A DNA stretch of 64,000 nucleotides from Siphonodentalium dalli. Taxonomy: Eukaryota > Mollusca > Scaphopoda > Gadilida > Siphonodentaliidae. The position numbers were made by a program, and so were the translations under genes. The notes below the pieces were generated by a model that saw only the letters and a list, made by a program, of their open reading frames with translations, searched no databases and was not told the origin of the DNA. Numbering within the stretch: position 1 is the first letter of the stretch; each line of letters begins with the position of its first letter. The DNA lies in NCBI GenBank assembly GCA_032622095.1, contig CP136061.1, positions 214,366,373-214,430,372 on the forward strand, written 5' to 3'. Below, in pieces: positions 35,947-47,169 of the stretch.

Positions 35947-36247
35947 AATATGAATGAACTCTACTGATTCTAGAGATTCGTGGCATGATCTATCAAAATG
36001 ACTACTTCTACCAAAATATTGATCAGTGGCAGCGTTGAATGAGTTTTGGGTCCATATTGATCAGCCGTTGATTTGCTAAATAAAAATAAAGTCAAATTAG
36101 TAGTAGTTCACAATTCACATAGTGTACAATTGGTTTCCATTTGTTATTAGTATCAGCATCAATATTGTGTGACTGTAACTTATAGTTGAGATATTATGGA
36201 GGTAATATTTTAACAGGTCAGGCACATCCTGAATTCCACTATTATAG

Positions 36248-36523
36248 TTATATATAGAGCGTTCTTGTATACATGTCATGTTGGAGGTATAGACATCCAT
36301 AAGCAAGCACTGAGTTAATAGTATTAATAAAGACAGCTACTTTTAAAACCTCGTTATGGCTTCGACAGAATTAGTTGCAATATTCGCCAAAGCTATTAAT
36401 AATCATGGACCAACAGTTCTAAAAGAATACATCGAAATGTTAGATAAACTTAGGGTTGCGATATCTATTAAAAGGAAGGGATTGTCACAAGGCTCCTGTC
36501 ATATTCGTATCCAGCTTTTTTAA
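36248..36523 (+). CDS. possible small ORF or first exon with TATA box
   Basis: A 55-residue frame starts at ATG 36356 (MASTELVAIFAKAINNHGPT...) and stops at 36523. Unlike most frames in the window it has mixed, protein-like composition, including a helix-like acidic/basic stretch (VLKEYIEMLDKLRVAISIKR). TATATATAG at 36248 lies 108 bp upstream, a plausible core promoter. No family recognised. It could be the first coding exon of a host gene, a decayed gene, or chance. It begins about 360 bp beyond the large TIR element. Confidence 0.3.
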
Positions 36524-38046
36524 ATCGATCACAAATCAGGGATGTGCCAATCCCCAAAATAGTCCCGTGCGGGAGGGTCATTGGTCCGATTGGGCGACCA
36601 TGGTTCGCCGAATTGGAAGAAAATTTGGATTATTAGCGCCCGCAAACACGTTTTCCTTGCATTTCAGGTGTAAAATACACCACAAGGCCTCTGACAAATT
36701 ATCATTAAATAGGGACATTTCATATTTTAATTTTGGGCGAACATAATTTGAAAGTCAGTGTAACTCACCCGGTATAAGAAATAAAGAATCCTCTGCATAT
36801 TCTTTATATAAATCCAATTATTTAACAGGTTAATCCGGTATAGTAAACTGAAACGGCAGCATTATATCAAAGGCTGTCTTGGAGAGAGAACTAACAAGTT
36901 TTCAACAGCGTCATACGAACACGTGCCAATCATCGCCTGAGTACTAATCGCGTCATGTCATATTTCCCACGTGATTCCCTTTTTAGCTCACCTGAGACAA
37001 AGTCTCCGGTGGAGCTATAGTCGTCACTCCTCGTCCGTCGTCCGTCTGTCTGTCTGTCCGTCCGTCAAACTTTTAAAAAAACATCTCCTCTGAAACCATC
37101 ATACCGTATTGGTTCATATTTGGTGTGGATGTTCCCTAGGTGACTCTCATTCAGATTTGTTCAAATGAGGCACTGGGTCAAATAATTGCGAAGCCAGGGC
37201 CATAACTCTATTCCTCCATAGTAATTCTTACGACTTCTTGTTCAGAACCATTGAGCCGATTTAGCTAATATTTGGTATGGAGGGTCCTTGGGTCACTGGT
37301 GTTCAGATTTGTTCAAATGAGGTCACCCGGCCAATTAGTTGAGAAACCAGGGCCATAACTCATAGTAATTCTTACAATGACTACTTCTAAAAAAATATTT
37401 GGCCGATTTAGCTTATATTTGGTACATAGATACCTTGGGTGACTGGGGTTCAGATTTGTTCAAATAGGGGCAGAGCCAGGGACATAACTTTAAAAACAAA
37501 AAATTTAATTTTTGCATTTTGACCTTTAATTTTTGAACACATCACAGCCTCATATTTCTTACCTAAATTTTTCTTAGCATGTTCTTCATCTGTATGGATT
37601 TTGGTATTGTTTATTTAACCCCTTCCACTCTTGTTTTGATATAGAATTCATCCAAGACAGGATTACTCAAACATTTTTCATCTGATCAACACCAAATTTG
37701 GTATATGAATTTTTGACACTTATATACAGATCAAGTTAAAATATGGGTTTGATCCGATATATTTTAACAGAGTTATGGCCCTTTATAATTCAGACCTCTT
37801 TGCTATGCACTATTACTTTTTAAGAGAACACTGAAGCCTACAGAGGCATATGTATCTGTAAAGGTACAGGTCATTAATTATTTAAACTGGCCAGATGACA
37901 TGTATTATTCTAATCTGAACATATTTGTAGCAATTTAACAACAAACTGGTGCTTCCATTCAATGTTAGGTGATGACTGACATTCACTGATACTGTGAATG
38001 GCTTTGATTTCTTCAAGTCTGGACATAGTGTGTCTGACATTTACAT

Positions 38047-39060
38047 AGTGAGGTCCCCAGATGGTGAATTTAGTGTTGCTACCCCATACAGCATGCTAGC
38101 ATCACCAAATACACCCGCCAGGGACCTAATTCTGCTTAGTCCTCATCTTCTGGGAAGTATCCTAAGTATCAAATTGACAGTTTTATTTAGTCACTTTTTC
38201 CACCTGTCCCCCTAATTTGCAGAAGATAAAATGCATAATTGAGGTGCTCAATGGGTGTGTATCACCAACTTCAACTGTAGGACTTCATTGATTTAGTCAC
38301 TTTTTTCCACCTGTTCAGTTTCAATGTTCCCCTAATTTGCAGAAGATAAAATGCATAATTGAGGTGCTCAATGGGTGTGTATCACCAACTTCAACTGTAG
38401 GACTTCAATCTGTTCCTTGGTTTTATTGGCCATTGAGGCCTAATCAGATTGAGGATGAATTTGGTGATGCTAGCCTGCCTTACAGAATATTGTCATTAAA
38501 TCCACATTTTTGGGACCTAATTCTGCAAATGTCAGACATACTAAATTCAGGTTTGGCCATTTCATATTATTGTTTTAATCACCACTTATCCAGATGAAAT
38601 CATACGACTAATATTCAAAGAAAAATGGGGGGGGGGGGGGGTATATATTGGATTAAATTTGTCTTCTATCTGGCATTTGCAGAATGAGGTCCCCAGAGGG
38701 TGAATTTAGTTATGCTACCCTGCACAGCAGTCTAGCATCACCAAATACACTAGCCAGGGTCCTCATTCTGCTTAGGCCTCATCTTCTGGGAAGTATATAG
38801 GCATTTAAATTGACATTTTTACTTGCTTTAGCCCTTCTGTTTAGTTTCTATATCCCCTAATTTGTGAATATCAAATGCATAATTGAGGTGCCCAATAGGT
38901 GCACATCACCAACTTTAACTCGAGAACTTCAATCTAATGCTATGTCTCCCATAGCAGTTGAGGCCTACACAGAATGAGGTCTCCAGAGGGTGAATTTGGT
39001 GATGCTAGCCGGCATTGCAGGATTGTGCCATTAAATTCACCCTTTGGGGGACCTCATTCT
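38047..39060. repeat. four copies of a 90-bp palindromic mini-element
   Basis: Copies at about 38047-38134, 38443-38526, 38681-38769 and 38971-39060. The best has arms AGAATGAGGTCTCCAGAGGG (38971) and its near complement ending ACCTCATTCT (39060), about 27 bp each, around a core containing GATGCTAGCC. Copies share GGTGAATTT.G and GGGACCT.ATTCTGC. They look like very small hairpin MITEs seeded repeatedly in one neighbourhood, or one element multiplied by local duplication. Confidence 0.7.
38209..38407 (+). repeat. 120-bp tandem duplication
   Basis: Positions 38211-38287 and 38331-38407 are identical (CCTAATTTGCAGAAGATAAA onward), offset 120 bp. A diverged third copy is at about 38854-38935. 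Confidence 0.9.
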
Positions 39061-40181
39061 GCAAATGTCAGACAATTTGTTCAGGCTTGTCTGTTCGAAT
39101 ATTATGTTCTTAACCACCAGTATCCAGTTGAACTCATTATACCCTGATTTTGCAAAGAAAACTTGGGGGGGGGGGTATATTGGATTGAATTTGTCAGTCT
39201 CTATGTCAGACTGTTCTCCCATCCATCCATCTGTCATTATGTCTCTATCCGTCCATCAATTGTTTTCTTCTCCAGATACATATTAAAGACCAAATGGGTT
39301 TATATATTTATGTGGATGTCCCCCAGGTGACTCACATTCAGATTTGTTCAAATGAGTTCATCAGGTCAAATAGGTGAGAAGTCAGGGCCATAACTCTTTC
39401 CTTCCATAGTAATTCTTAAAACAATTTCTTCTCAAGAACCATCTGGACTATTCAGATTATGTTTGGTATGGATGGTCCTTTGGTGACTGGGGTTTAGATT
39501 TTTTCAGATTTGGGGTCATTTTAGGAAAATCAGTTCAGTTCAACTCTTAAAATCTAATGTCTGCAATTACCAAATGAATGGATCTCATAGATGGGGATTC
39601 ACGTTTGTTCAAATAGGGGCGGAGATAAGAGATTTAATTACCAACCAGCCACCCTACCCGTGCTCCGGTGGAGCTATAGTCATCACTCCTCGTCCGTCCA
39701 TCGTCTGTCCGACCATCCGTCCGACAACAATTATTTGAACATCTTCTCCTCTGGAACCATAAGACCAAATGGGTTCATATTTGGTGTGGATGTTCCCTAG
39801 GTGATTCTCATTCAGATTTGTCCAAATGCGGTCACTGGGTCAAATAGTTGTGAAGCCAGGGCCATAACTCTTTCCCACCATAGTAATTCTTTTAAACATC
39901 TTCAGAACAATAAGACCGAATGGTTTCATATTTGGTGTGGATGTTCCCTAGGTGACTCACATTCAGATTTGTTCAAATGAGTTCACTTGAAATAGTTGGG
40001 AAGCCAGGGCCATAACTCTTTCCCTCCATAGTATTCTTAAAGTGACTTCTTCTCAAATACCATCAGGCTATATGGGTTCATATTTGGTATGAAGGATCGT
40101 TGGGTGACTGGGGTTCAGATTTGTTCAAATCAGGTCACTCGGTCAAATGTGGGCGGGGCCAGGGACATAACTGCAAATTTT

Positions 40182-40717
40182 TATACGCCGTTTTTGAAAA
40201 AAAGGTTGTATTATGTTATCAGTCTGTCTGTCTGTCCGTCTGTCCGTCCGTTAACATTTTTGGTTTCCGATCGATAACTCCAGTTTGGATTATTTGATCT
40301 GAACCAAAGTTGGTATGTGTATTTCCCAGCTAAAGATACAGGCCAAGTTCGAATATGGGTTCCGTCCAATTATTCTTACATGAGTTACGGCCATTTTTCA
40401 ACTTAGAATTTGACCAATTTCATAACATTTTGGTTTTCGACCGATAACTCCAGTTTGTATTATTTGAGCTGAACCAAAGCTGGTATGTGTATTTCCCAGC
40501 TAAAACTACACGCCAAGTTTGAATATAGGTTCTGTCTAATTATTTTTACATGAGTTATGGCCATTTTTCGACTTAGAATTTGACCACATTTTGGCATTGA
40601 AATTAGGGGTATATCAGATTTTCTTTAAATGTAAGCTCAAAGTATTATCTTATTTTGTGATAGTACAATTTTAAATGGCTAAAGGGCGTATTTTGCCACG
40701 CCCTAGCGATGCTCTTG
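40182..40717 (+). mobile_element. element D: hairpin-led insertion in a T-tract
   Basis: Begins TATACGCCGTTTTTGAAAAA with an imperfect terminal hairpin (TATAC-GCC-GTTTTT against AAAAA-GGT-TGTAT), then CTGTCTGTCCG repeats and two units about 170 bp apart (GATAACTCCAGTTTG at 40273 and 40443). Its 3' end has the hairpin AGGGCGT/ACGCCCT (40683-40704), a 9-nt spacer, and CTTG. The empty site is seen at 61140-61190, where GGGACATAACT is followed directly by T-run and TAGATTTAACTC. No target duplication is visible, only T-tract. Both features fit a Helentron-type, non-autonomous insertion. Confidence 0.8.
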
Positions 40718-40856
40718 TTTGTTTTAGATTTAACTCTTTAGATATCTACTTCTTTTAAAGTGATTATGAAAAGTTCTGACTGTTGTGGTCTCCAGAGTCC
40801 CAGTCTTATCAGTCTTTGCAGTCTGGTGAGCGACCCCACATTCATTGACTGTCTTG

Positions 40857-41583
40857 TTAATATACACAGTGTCGTCTATTTACAATGTTTGTTTATACCA
40901 CTTCTGTTACGTCACACTTTCATGGAATGGACTTTTAATCACCTATTCTTTCCATTTGCCCACAGTTTAACCGCACCGTGGAAAGGAAATCTTCCAGGGG
41001 CGGTCCTTCAATTACTATACGCATGACGCGTCTAACATTTTCTCCACCATGCGATTTCTGAGAAATGATTTGATCAGTTTCATCTGGCTGAAATCACACT
41101 CAACGTCTGCGGTATGTGGTGGTACCACTCGATATAATTCAGCCAGGTGTGATGTTATTTGATACACCATTCTCAGTGGAAAATTTCAATAACGACATCG
41201 TTTTGGCTTAGGATCATTGAAACTGAGCATTCTAAATTAATCCCGGGACTTTTAACTCCTTCAGTTCAGCACGCGCGGAAAGTATTTGATTATGTCGGCT
41301 CTTTGTAATAAAATTCACCGGTCATCGCAGACCTTTTGACACCCCATTAATCAAGGCTCCCCACGTGCTTTATAGGAGGCATTAAAATGCCACAGACGGC
41401 AACATGTCCTGGCTATCAGACATGCAAGATCTCGTTTTCATCAAGAGAACTCGGCACAATTTACAATGCGAGTACAGTTGTGATCGTAAAAATGTGCCGG
41501 GCGCACCGGTTTGAAAACGTACTAGTAATGACTCCCGGGCGATCGTTTTGAGTGGTGGGCCCCGGCATGAGCACATCCCTGAC
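40857..41583. other. non-coding, nothing identified
   Basis: No coding region or repeat partner seen. Short frames on both strands around 41382-41585 lack recognisable domains. Confidence 0.4.
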
Positions 41584-41953
41584 AAATGTAGCCAGCTTTT
41601 CTACGGCGATCACATTTGTAGCCAGCTTTTAATATTCATGCGAGCCTCAATGAACAGGATTAGGTTAGTCACATTTTTCTGAGTTGATGAATGAAAAAAC
41701 AACGTAAATTTTATATTAGTTCATCTAATAACATGAGGTTTCGGATCAATGTCGTTAGATACTCGAATTATATCCCAATATAAGTCGATAAACGGAAGTT
41801 TTGGAGCATGATGTTGAAATTTTAATCACGAACGCGATGACGTCATATTTTGCGCCATATAAAGTATGGAATTAGAAAAGCTGGCTATGAATGTGATCGA
41901 AAAGCTGGCTACATTTGTGATCGATTTAAAAAGGTGGCTTCGAATGTGATCAG
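41584..41953. mobile_element. 370-bp element with repeated inverted ends
   Basis: Left end: two copies of GTAGCCAGCTTTT joined by a GATCACATTTGTAG stretch (41588-41631). Right end: the reverse complement arrangement AAAAGCTGGCTA.GAATGTGATCG in two to three copies (41876-41953). The interior is AT-rich and non-coding. Tandem motifs within inverted ends suggest a small foldback element. Confidence 0.6.
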
Positions 41954-42112
41954 AGCCTTGTGACAATTACCCCATCGGTGTTGCCTTATTATATATTAAA
42001 ATTTTAATTTACAATGTTCATGTTATTGTTTCTACTTTGTTTGTGTTGACTTAAATTATTATTCCCTGGGGTCTTATTTCAATGAATGCAAAGTCAATTA
42101 GGGTCCTAACGT

Positions 42113-42172
42113 AGATCGTGCCATGAATCTCTACTATGGCTAATGCTCGTATAGATCATACTAGAAGGTGAC
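42113..42172 (+). mobile_element. detached end of the 30-kb TIR element family
   Basis: GTAGATCGTGCCATGAATCT and the following 35 bp match the left end at 29958 with a few substitutions (subterminal CACGTAGAGATCAT versus CTCGTATAGATCAT). No matching right end found nearby. Confidence 0.6.
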
Positions 42173-42942
42173 CCGACTTCGTCTGGGCTTTGACCTTGAA
42201 TTGGCTATTTTGAAGGTCAAGTGGGGTCACGATTTGACCAGTCCAAAAACATTGCCCGGACAAAAGTACCCGACAAACGTGCCCGTCGAAATCCATCCGG
42301 TTTTACCCGATTTAACCTTGAATTGATAATTTTGAAAGTCAAGGTCTGGTCGGGTAGTGAAACCGGTTGGGATAGTGCTGTTTTTTAACCGAAACCCACT
42401 GCGTATACATTTCTATGACTGGTGTACACCCAAACTCAGTGGCGGGGATTCTCCTGACATTTAATCAATTTTGTTCAACAAATCAATATATGATACTATT
42501 TACATATACCGGTATATGATACTATTATAATCCAAATTTCCTGTTTAAATACCCTCAGAATATGCCTGGTACTGAGAGTACTCTCTTGTTGTTCACATTC
42601 AATTCGCAGTGTGATTTAACGAGAAGAAATGAGTTCGTATTTATGTAAACACTGCGATATAATTTATTTTTCCGAATGAATTACTACTTTCAGTTGGCAA
42701 CTCTTGTGGAGTTCGGAACAATTATAATATATTTCATGTAATAGACAGACATACTTCCACAAATTTGAGATATTATTACAGTTATTAGCGATGTTTGATG
42801 AGCTGGTCAATACACCCGTGATAGAACTGTATATGCAGCAGGCTTTGGCTACAAACCAGCACTATCCCAACCGATTTTACTAACTGGTTTTTGCCGAAGA
42901 AAACTTGGGCTATGAATAACACAATAGACGCAATTCTCTGAT

Positions 42943-43531
42943 GTTTAATTACAACGTTATAAGCTAGAATTTGTTTATTCTGCAAATTTCGGGTAGTTGC
43001 CTAGTAACTGTTTCTAATGAGAGATCGGGTGGCAAAGTCTCCAGATCTTATAATGATCAGTAGTCCATGCATAGCATGCCTGCACAGTTTCAGGTAGGTG
43101 TCCCTTTTGAACATAACCAACACCGTGTGACTAGACACTGTCTACATTAAGGCAAAACATACCACTGAATGGCTAGTGCAATGATGTCATTCGATCATGT
43201 GTGGTATTTGCTAGAAACCATAGTTACCCTTAAATTGGATATTTGTTTCACTATTCTGGTCGGGTATATCTCAAATTTCATGTTAGGGTATTTGCTGCAT
43301 CAAAAAAATGCAACCACTGGGGTTGAATTACGACGCTATAAGCTATATTTACATTTTTCAGTCAATTCCGGATAGTTGCCTAGCAACCGTTACCAAGGAG
43401 TTGCCGCGAGGCAAAGTCTCGCGATCTTATAATAATCGCTGATCTGTGTGGGACAAACCTGTAAAGTTTCAGACTTGTGTCACAATTTAAACATAATCAA
43501 CACCATGCGACTAGACACTGTCTAATTTAAG
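42943..43531 (+). repeat. two diverged copies of a 380-bp tandem repeat
   Basis: 42943-43151 and 43323-43531 share TATAAGCTA.ATTT, AGTTGCCTAG.AAC, GGCAAAGTCTC, GATCTTATAAT.ATC, CATAA.CAACACC and GACTAGACACTGTCTA. Similarity is about 75 percent by eye. Confidence 0.7.
43375..43387. promoter_or_regulatory. X-box-like palindrome
   Basis: GTTGCCTAGCAAC fits the RFX-factor X-box pattern (two GTTGC half-sites in inverted orientation). It lies inside the second 380-bp repeat unit. The first unit has GTTGCCTAGTAAC at about 42997. There is no adjacent gene, so a regulatory role is only a possibility. Confidence 0.3.
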
Positions 43532-44295
43532 CGGAAATGGCACTGGGAGCCCCGGGTCAGGGTGTCTATCGCTGTGGGGCGTCAGGGTTCAAAGGGTTAA
43601 GATTCAACGAGAATCACTGAACCGATTCTCAGTAATGATTCTTGTGAAACTTTTAAATTTTCAGTGCTTTATGATTAACTTGATTCAGCTAATGATTCTC
43701 GCAAAATAAGATGTATTTTGAGCCCTGTTTGATTCAATTAGAAAATTTTGGAATATTCAATCCGATATTCAATTCGAACCAAAATATAAGATTTGCAGTG
43801 CCATATTGAAAGTATTGACTGTATTTTCCTCTTGGGGGGGTGACGGCCACCATTTCCCACCCCTAGCAGAAACCTGCATATCAGTACAATGGCATCAATA
43901 CACAATTTCTGAAATTTCTGCGCATCTGACATATTGTATGCCTCATCAACAAGGGGCAATTGCCTTGAGACTAAGATATACTGTTTCGTTACACATTTAT
44001 ATTTCAGATCAGAACAAGATATTCTTTGATGTAAATGTTATTATTAAAAGTTGTCAAAATAATTTTTGTTTGAGTTGATAGTTGTCTACTTATGGGGTGA
44101 GGCTCATGATGATGCCCCTATTGATTAATTCCTGTAAAAGCACAATTATATCATGGTAATAAAAATATAGGGGCCTATTTATAGGCACGTGTTGCATCAA
44201 CATCGACATTGCTACGATAAATCCATTGCACTGCTTTCGAAATCGTAGCAAAATTAAACTATGCTTTATTCTACCTGTGTGGCCAATTATAATTT

Positions 44296-44740
44296 ATGGA
44301 GCTATAGTCATCACTCCTCGGTCATCTGTCCGTCCGTCCATTCGTCCCAACAATTCTTTAAACTTTTCTCCTCTGGAACCATAAGACCGAATGTGTTCAT
44401 ATTTGGTGTGGATGTTGCCTAGGCCAAATGGGTTCATATTTGGTATGAAGGATCCTTGGGTGACTGGTGTTCAGATTTGTTCAAATGAGTTCACTAGGTC
44501 AAACCCAGGGCCATAACTCGTTCCCTTCAAAGTAATTATTTTTACACATCTTCTTAAATACCATCAGGCCAAATGGGTTCATATTTGGTGTGGATGTTGC
44601 CTAGGTGAATCACATTCAAATTTGTTCAAATGAGGTCACTGGGTTGAATAGGTAAAAGCCAGGACCATAACTCTTTCCCTCCATATTAATTCTTTTAAAC
44701 ATCTTCTCAAATACCATCATATATTTGAGCTTCCTAAGAT
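44296..44740 (+). mobile_element. 5'-truncated AGCTC-family fragment
   Basis: Starts within the hairpin at GGAGCTATAGTCATCACTCC, then TCCGTCCGTCC, then three internal repeats with GGTTCATATTTGGTGTGGAT and AGGACCATAACTCTTTCCC. Neither the front half of the hairpin nor the CTTGTT 3' end is present. Confidence 0.7.
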
Positions 44741-46575
44741 GGATGAAATCGTTACGTGGGGAACTAAATTTCTGAAATTTCTGTAGCAGAATATCTAGAC
44801 CCCATAATAAAGTACGAGATAACTCGTAGTGGCACCCTGGAATATAGAAAATAGTGTAGTACGAGATAACATGTAGCCCGCACTCAACGTGTTAAAAAGT
44901 TATGAATCAACCATCGCAGAATATTTTAGTCTGGTTCGAAATGAACAAAACACTGTATCGCAGTATATTATGACAGCTATTGTTATTGATCAATTACTTG
45001 TAGATTTAGTGACTATATATGAGATCTTGTATGATCAATTGCTAAACATTCTATCAAACTGACCTTCTGTTGTTGGATATATTGACAATAGAATGAACAT
45101 AAATACATTTAGTTAAATGAAATGGGCTTTTATTAAACTACTGAAAAAAGATGTATTCTAGGATAATTATAACCCCCTTTTCAAAAAAGAAGAGTTGTAT
45201 AACGCTTTGCACCTGTCCATCCGGGACTCTGTGTGTGTGTCTGTCCGATGCCTTTTCACGTCATAACTTCATCACTAAATCCTTTGGCACAGCCTACAGA
45301 CCACATCCCTGATCTGATCATCAGCAAACTTCATATAGATCAACAGGGTGGTCTCTATAGACAGGAATGATTTATTTTGGTCATTCAGCCAAAAAAACAT
45401 CTCCGCTAGTGGTCATCTTGGATTTCAAAATTAAATACATTAGCATGGGCTACAGGCCATACTGTTTGTCTGATCATCATAAAATTTGTCATGGACATTG
45501 ACATGTAGATGGGAACGAGTAATTTTCGCACAAGTGGCCATTTTAGATTTTACTTTTTGTTTGACTAACTCTTTCTGCAAAATCCATTAGCACAGGATGC
45601 AGGTTCATCTGTTTGTCTCATCTTCATTAAATTTGTCATGGATGTTGACATTGACATGAAGATGGGAACAAGTCATTTTGGGGTCATTCTGCCAAATAAC
45701 ATGGCTGTCGGCAGCCATCTTGAATTTTATTCTTCATATCACTAAATCTTTCAGCACACCCTTCAAGCCAGCTCTGTCATCCGTTCATTACCAAAGTTCT
45801 GATTTATCTTCTGGGTGACCTCAAGGTGTGAGACATAATTTTTTGTTCGAAACTCAATAAAGTAACATGGCCGCCTTTGATTTTACTTTATATCAGTATA
45901 TCGCTTCATGTTGACATCTAGTATATCTTAGACATTTCAACTTTCCCATCTGTAGACGCTCCATTTACTGTAACAGAGAAAATTATTCCTCAAAAGTTGC
46001 TACAGTGACACTTTCATTATATTAGTTTAAAGTAAGTGAAACACTTCGGTGGGGTGATAAAATAGAAATGTAAGATAATTGAACTCAAAGTAGCTATTTT
46101 AACAATTATTATATCCCTATTGACAACACGCACATCGTCAGTTTTATATTGACCAAAAGGCAGCGACTCGTGATGACAAAATTGTTTTCGTTAATTTATC
46201 GCCAGCAGTTGCAACCTGTATCAAGAAGTAAATATTTACATCTGATCATAGTTCACCAGCAGCAAGCTGTTGTAAACATACACTCAGATTCATACTGATA
46301 CCGACTATTTTTTATATGTGGGTATGTAGTTTACTCCAGACTGACCAGCAGCCATCTTGGATATTACTTTATATATATCTCTTCATGTCAACACTAAGTA
46401 TTACTTGGACAGATCAACTCTCCCATTCCTAATCACTCCATTGACTGTAACACAAGAAATTATTCCTCCTCGAAGTTGAGCTACATTATTGACACTTTCA
46501 TTTCAAGTTAACATAGCGTAAAAGTTGTGGGACATAACAAGGAACAAAATGAGTGGAGTGGAGTTAAATCCCGAT

Positions 46576-46599
46576 GGGGGGGGGGGGGGGGGGGGGGGG
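46576..46599 (+). repeat. poly-G tract (24 G)
   Basis: The longest homopolymer in the window, uninterrupted G24, within the repeat block before the Helentron gene. Length may be imprecise owing to sequencing limits. Confidence 0.9.
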
Positions 46600-46955
46600 T
46601 TCAGAGGCACACTGTCAGCTCCCAGACTATAATGTCCCTTTGCACTAATACCTTCTGGCCTTTAAGGTTCTTTGACATATCTCCGTACATATTTTCAGAT
46701 ACAGAACTATTGCAGTTAAAGTATTGCAGTTACAGTATTGCTGATAGTAACAGTATTGCTGATCATAACATCGTAGAATTTTCTGCACATTAAACCAAGG
46801 TAACTTTAATATGTACACAGCATAATAGGTGGACGCGAGGCAAACAAATTTGGAAAAAAAGATAAAACTTTTCGAAATAGGAAATCTATACTGATGCAAC
46901 TCAATTTTGTCCATATGTTTGTTTGTTTATAGGCAACCAAATAACTGAACTGTCG

Positions 46956-47169
46956 GAGTAGAAAATTTGTATATATTGGTAACTTTACCCTGGGAGCATT
47001 ATTAAAAGTTTACATGAGATGTCTTATAAGGGCACTAGTAATTACTTTAACTAAATAATTTTGAGTAGAAAATTTGTATATATTGGTAACTTTACCCTGG
47101 GAGCATTATTAAAAGTTTACATGAGATGTCTTATAAGGGCACTAGTAATTACTTTAACTAAATAATTTT
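46956..47169 (+). repeat. 107-bp perfect tandem duplication
   Basis: 46956-47062 and 47063-47169 are identical (GAGTAGAAAATTTGTATATA onward). This is a recent local duplication, non-coding. Confidence 0.9.

Larger units (their letters stand above)
29958..35993. mobile_element. large TIR element, hAT-like, with nested insertion
   Basis: The ends are inverted: GTAGATCATGCCACGAATCT at 29958 and its complement ending at about 35993. CAAAATG lies immediately outside both (29951-29957 and 35994-36000), a 7-8-bp target duplication like that of hAT elements. Longer inverted arms follow inward: 30021-30085 pairs with 33803-33875, and 30540-30850 pairs with 32995-33300. Removing the nested element at 33877-35946 leaves about 4.0 kb. 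No transposase-like frame is present, so it is non-autonomous or dead. A third copy of the end is at 42113. Confidence 0.7.
36985..40856 (+). mobile_element. AGCTC-family element, long copy with insertions
   Basis: 5' hairpin AGCTCACCTGAGAC-aaa-GTCTCCGGTGGAGCT, then GTCCGTC-rich DNA, then degenerate repeats containing ATTTGGTGTGGATGTTCCC, AGATTTGTTCAAATGAGG and CCAGGGCCATAACTC. The 3' end is CATTGACTGTCTTG followed by TT. Internal insertions include the palindromic mini-elements at 38.0-39.1 kb and element D at 40182-40717. A head-to-tail junction near 39664 has lost the front half of a second hairpin. Non-coding. The family is of a type common in mollusc genomes. It is proposed to be Helentron-related because of its terminal hairpins and insertion after T-runs. 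Confidence 0.7.

Noticed and set aside
29958-35993. Transposase gene inside the large TIR element
   Set aside because: The longest frames (31061-31480, 32519-32740) are short and lack hAT-type or other transposase motifs.
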